This document shows positions 62,222-64,000 of a DNA stretch of 64,000 nt, piece after piece. Position 1 is the stretch's first letter, and each line of letters begins with the position of its first letter. The DNA lies in assembly GCF_000255705.1 (NCBI RefSeq), contig NZ_JH636439.1, positions 534,440 to 598,439 on the forward strand, in the 5' to 3' direction. Under the pieces are notes generated by a model. It saw nothing but the letters and a program-made list of their open reading frames with translations, did not search any database and was not told the DNA's origin. The translations under genes and the position numbers were made by a program. The DNA is from Zavarzinella formosa DSM 19928 (GTDB taxonomy: Bacteria > Planctomycetota > Planctomycetia > Gemmatales > Gemmataceae).

Positions 62222-64000
62222 TCAGGTTTTTGGCCAAGGAATATCCTTCCGAGAGTATCGAACTTCGCCAGTCGGTTCGTTGACCGGCAGGGAGCCGGGT
62301 GTTTTCGTGAAGAGTGAGGCCGGATCGACGCCCCGGCATTCCCGGAAAATCCACAATTCTCCGGAAGTCTCCGAGCTAACAAAGGCCGTGCCGCCCGCCA
62401 GCCCCTTGGCATGGTTCAGCAGTTCTTCCGTTCCCTCTCCCCTCGGCAATCCCACGACAGTGATCGCGGGACTCACGGACCCCGGCAGAAGGGCGAATTG
62501 TTTGGTCGAATCGTCGAAGGCCTTGCTTAACAAACTGCCGCCATCATCCCGCCAGTTCGCATACGCCGTGCCGTATTCGAAGATTATCGGCTCGAGAATT
62601 CGCCGGGTCTGTTCTCCAAGCAACTGAAGGAAACTTTCGCCATACTCTTTGGGCTTCAAGCACATGTTGACAAGACCGCGGCCCTCGTGCCGGATCTTTG
62701 CCTGGAGAATTTGCTCCAGTTCCCGCCGGGTTTCCAAGGAGAGTAACTTCAGCACATCGTCAGCCAGTTCGGCAAGAGAGTCAGACTTCTCGCCAAAGTA
62801 CATCCGCACGCCTTCACCCGTTTCGGCAACCACTCCCCGCAAGTCAGGTATTTGTCCGATGTAGTTTTTCAATTGTGTGCGGCATTGCTGGACTTCCCGG
62901 TTATATTCCGGCAAGTTCGTCCGCAATGTCCGATAGACTGAAAGAATCCGTCGCAGAACCTGCAATTCCAAGCGACGGCCCGCCCACTCCAGCACATCGC
63001 CGATGGTCTCCTCAAAAGCCGCCGTCCGCTTTCCAAGTCGGCTGATCCCGGTGTTCACGGTCATGCCAAGGAGTGAAAAGATCCCGGCATATTCGTCTTG
63101 TGTCTGTTCATCCAACACAAGGATTTTCCGGTCAATCGCATCGAGATTTTCTGAGATCCGTTCCTCCAGACGACGGATGAACTGATCGGCCGCAGGCAAC
63201 CGCAAGCTCGGTTGCTCGATCAGCATGACGACGCTGGTGACGAGTTTGGTGTCTGTCTCCAGAATCCATTCCTTTTCCCGCTTTTGAAGGACCCCCTTCA
63301 CCCGGCCAGGAAACTCCTCTTCCTCTCGGCCAACACGACCAACCACATCCAAGATTCGATGGATGACTTTGGTCACCTCATCGCTATCCGGGGGATTCTT
63401 CTTGTCGCGGTTCCGGAGTGGTTCGAGCCATTCGCCAACCAATTCGACAATGGACTGTCCGAACTCTTTTTTCGCCGCCGCCAGGAAGATATTTCGCAAC
63501 GAATCAACGGACAAATCTCGCTCAGCCCAGACGCCTTCAAAAATCGTGTCAAGTTGAGGGCTGGAATACCCGTCGCCCGGACGGCACCAGTCGCCAAGAA
63601 TCGTTCTGTTCAGTTGGTTGGCGCAAGTCCTGACAACGACGTGATGCGGCCAGAGCGAGCTGGTGACCGTCGAGACACAAAATGAATTGGCAGGGGGATT
63701 GCCATCGTCCGGATGAGCGAGTCGTCCTGCTTGGGTGAACGCCTCCGAGTGGAGCAATCCGGCCATCCGCTCGCTGACGGGCCGACCTCCGGGGAGTGAA
63801 TCGCTGTTTGGCACCAACTGGCATCGGCGAAATGGTCGTTCTTTGTCGATAAGCGGTTTTTCGCGGGTGTCAAACACGCTTTGATAGGTCGTGGAAGTGC
63901 TTTCAAAGTGGGCCAATTCCCGGATCGCGGCTTTCGCATTTTGATAACCGGCCGAGGATCGCAACGGAGGCAATCCAAACATCCCCAAAACATGCCCGGC
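62222..64000 (-). CDS. tubulin-like protein, C-terminal part (cut by the window edge)
   Basis: The frame is open to the last base, so the 5' end is missing; 592 residues are visible. It is recognised by similarity to the kinase-tubulin neighbour: GMFGLPP, NAKAAIREL, PFRRCQLVP and FGQ match its GVFIIPS, NTYAALREM, PFARCVILP and FGQ in the same order, and the C-terminal strand ELWIFREC matches its EILVYREY. The G-box and any kinase domain would lie outside the window. It sits 180 bp upstream of the kinase-tubulin gene on the same strand. The apparent start at 63988 is a TTG and probably not real. Confidence 0.75.
   Translation of the reverse strand, partial: AGHVLGMFGLPPLRSSAGYQNAKAAIRELAHFESTSTTYQSVFDTREKPLIDKERPFRRCQLVPNSDSLPGGRPVSERMAGLLHSEAFTQAGRLAHPDDGNPPANSFCVSTVTSSLWPHHVVVRTCANQLNRTILGDWCRPGDGYSSPQLDTIFEGVWAERDLSVDSLRNIFLAAAKKEFGQSIVELVGEWLEPLRNRDKKNPPDSDEVTKVIHRILDVVGRVGREEEEFPGRVKGVLQKREKEWILETDTKLVTSVVMLIEQPSLRLPAADQFIRRLEERISENLDAIDRKILVLDEQTQDEYAGIFSLLGMTVNTGISRLGKRTAAFEETIGDVLEWAGRRLELQVLRRILSVYRTLRTNLPEYNREVQQCRTQLKNYIGQIPDLRGVVAETGEGVRMYFGEKSDSLAELADDVLKLLSLETRRELEQILQAKIRHEGRGLVNMCLKPKEYGESFLQLLGEQTRRILEPIIFEYGTAYANWRDDGGSLLSKAFDDSTKQFALLPGSVSPAITVVGLPRGEGTEELLNHAKGLAGGTAFVSSETSGELWIFRECRGVDPASLFTKTPGSLPVNEPTGEVRYSRKDIPWPKT

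Noticed and set aside
1-64000. tRNA, rRNA or CRISPR array
   Set aside because: No gap shows a cloverleaf-like pattern with a GTTCRA loop, rRNA motifs or regularly spaced repeats longer than the 8-bp run at the left edge.

Overview
The window looks like a piece of a planctomycete chromosome, most like the Gemmata-type lineage. The evidence is the gene content: a subunit of the tetrahydromethanopterin-linked formyltransferase/hydrolase complex, a COG2232-like ATP-grasp protein, an Uma2-family nuclease, HEAT-repeat proteins with a CxxCH heme motif, kinase and tubulin-like fusions, and many proteins of unknown function. The DNA is moderately GC-rich, Shine-Dalgarno sites are often weak, and GTG or TTG starts occur. 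I saw no rRNA, tRNA, CRISPR array or intact insertion sequence. Annotation rests on reading motifs; no database search was run.

Layout. 1-3.1 kb (minus): aldehyde dehydrogenase, a 570-bp spacer holding a 100-bp MITE-like relic, and a DisA-type diadenylate cyclase domain protein. 3.3-7.5 kb (minus): a large TPR membrane-anchored protein, a small helical protein and an Uma2 nuclease. 7.5-11.7 kb (minus): a PLP-dependent threonine dehydratase-like enzyme, a FAD oxidoreductase, fhcC and a zinc alcohol dehydrogenase. 11.8-13.6 kb: ABC permease plus ATPase. 13.7-17.6 kb: Tad-pilus-like TadE, TadE and TadG with an interrupted vWA domain. 18-19.6 kb (plus): purF.

19.6-26.4 kb (minus) is a complete phosphate-starvation module in the order pstS, fused pstC-pstA, phoR, pstB, phoU, phoB, with a possible Pho box upstream. 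26.5-29.5 kb: trpA, rsgA and a membrane-anchored unknown. 29.6-43.7 kb (plus): alanine dehydrogenase, a membrane glycosyltransferase, xseA-xseB-ispA-dxs-nadK (xseB-ispA-dxs is also seen in enterics), an ABC-2-type permease, then an ABC-transporter-like protein with damaged ATPase motifs followed by an inositol-monophosphatase-family phosphatase and a secreted helical protein.

43.7-49.4 kb: a thioredoxin-like TPR protein, XerC recombinase with a small upstream gene, a Tat-exported sugar isomerase-like protein, a polytopic membrane protein and a short-chain dehydrogenase. 49.6-57.7 kb (plus): secreted trypsin-like protease, NYN-LOTUS protein, a spermidine-synthase/transporter fusion, the ATP-grasp protein and a HEAT/CxxCH protein.

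57.8-64 kb (minus) is the most unusual part: two tandem tubulin-like genes. The downstream one is fused to a Ser/Thr kinase and is followed 29 bp later by scpA. The upstream one is cut by the window edge and was recognised only by its similarity to its neighbour. As planctomycetes lack canonical FtsZ, this kinase-tubulin-scpA cluster is the best candidate for an undescribed system here.
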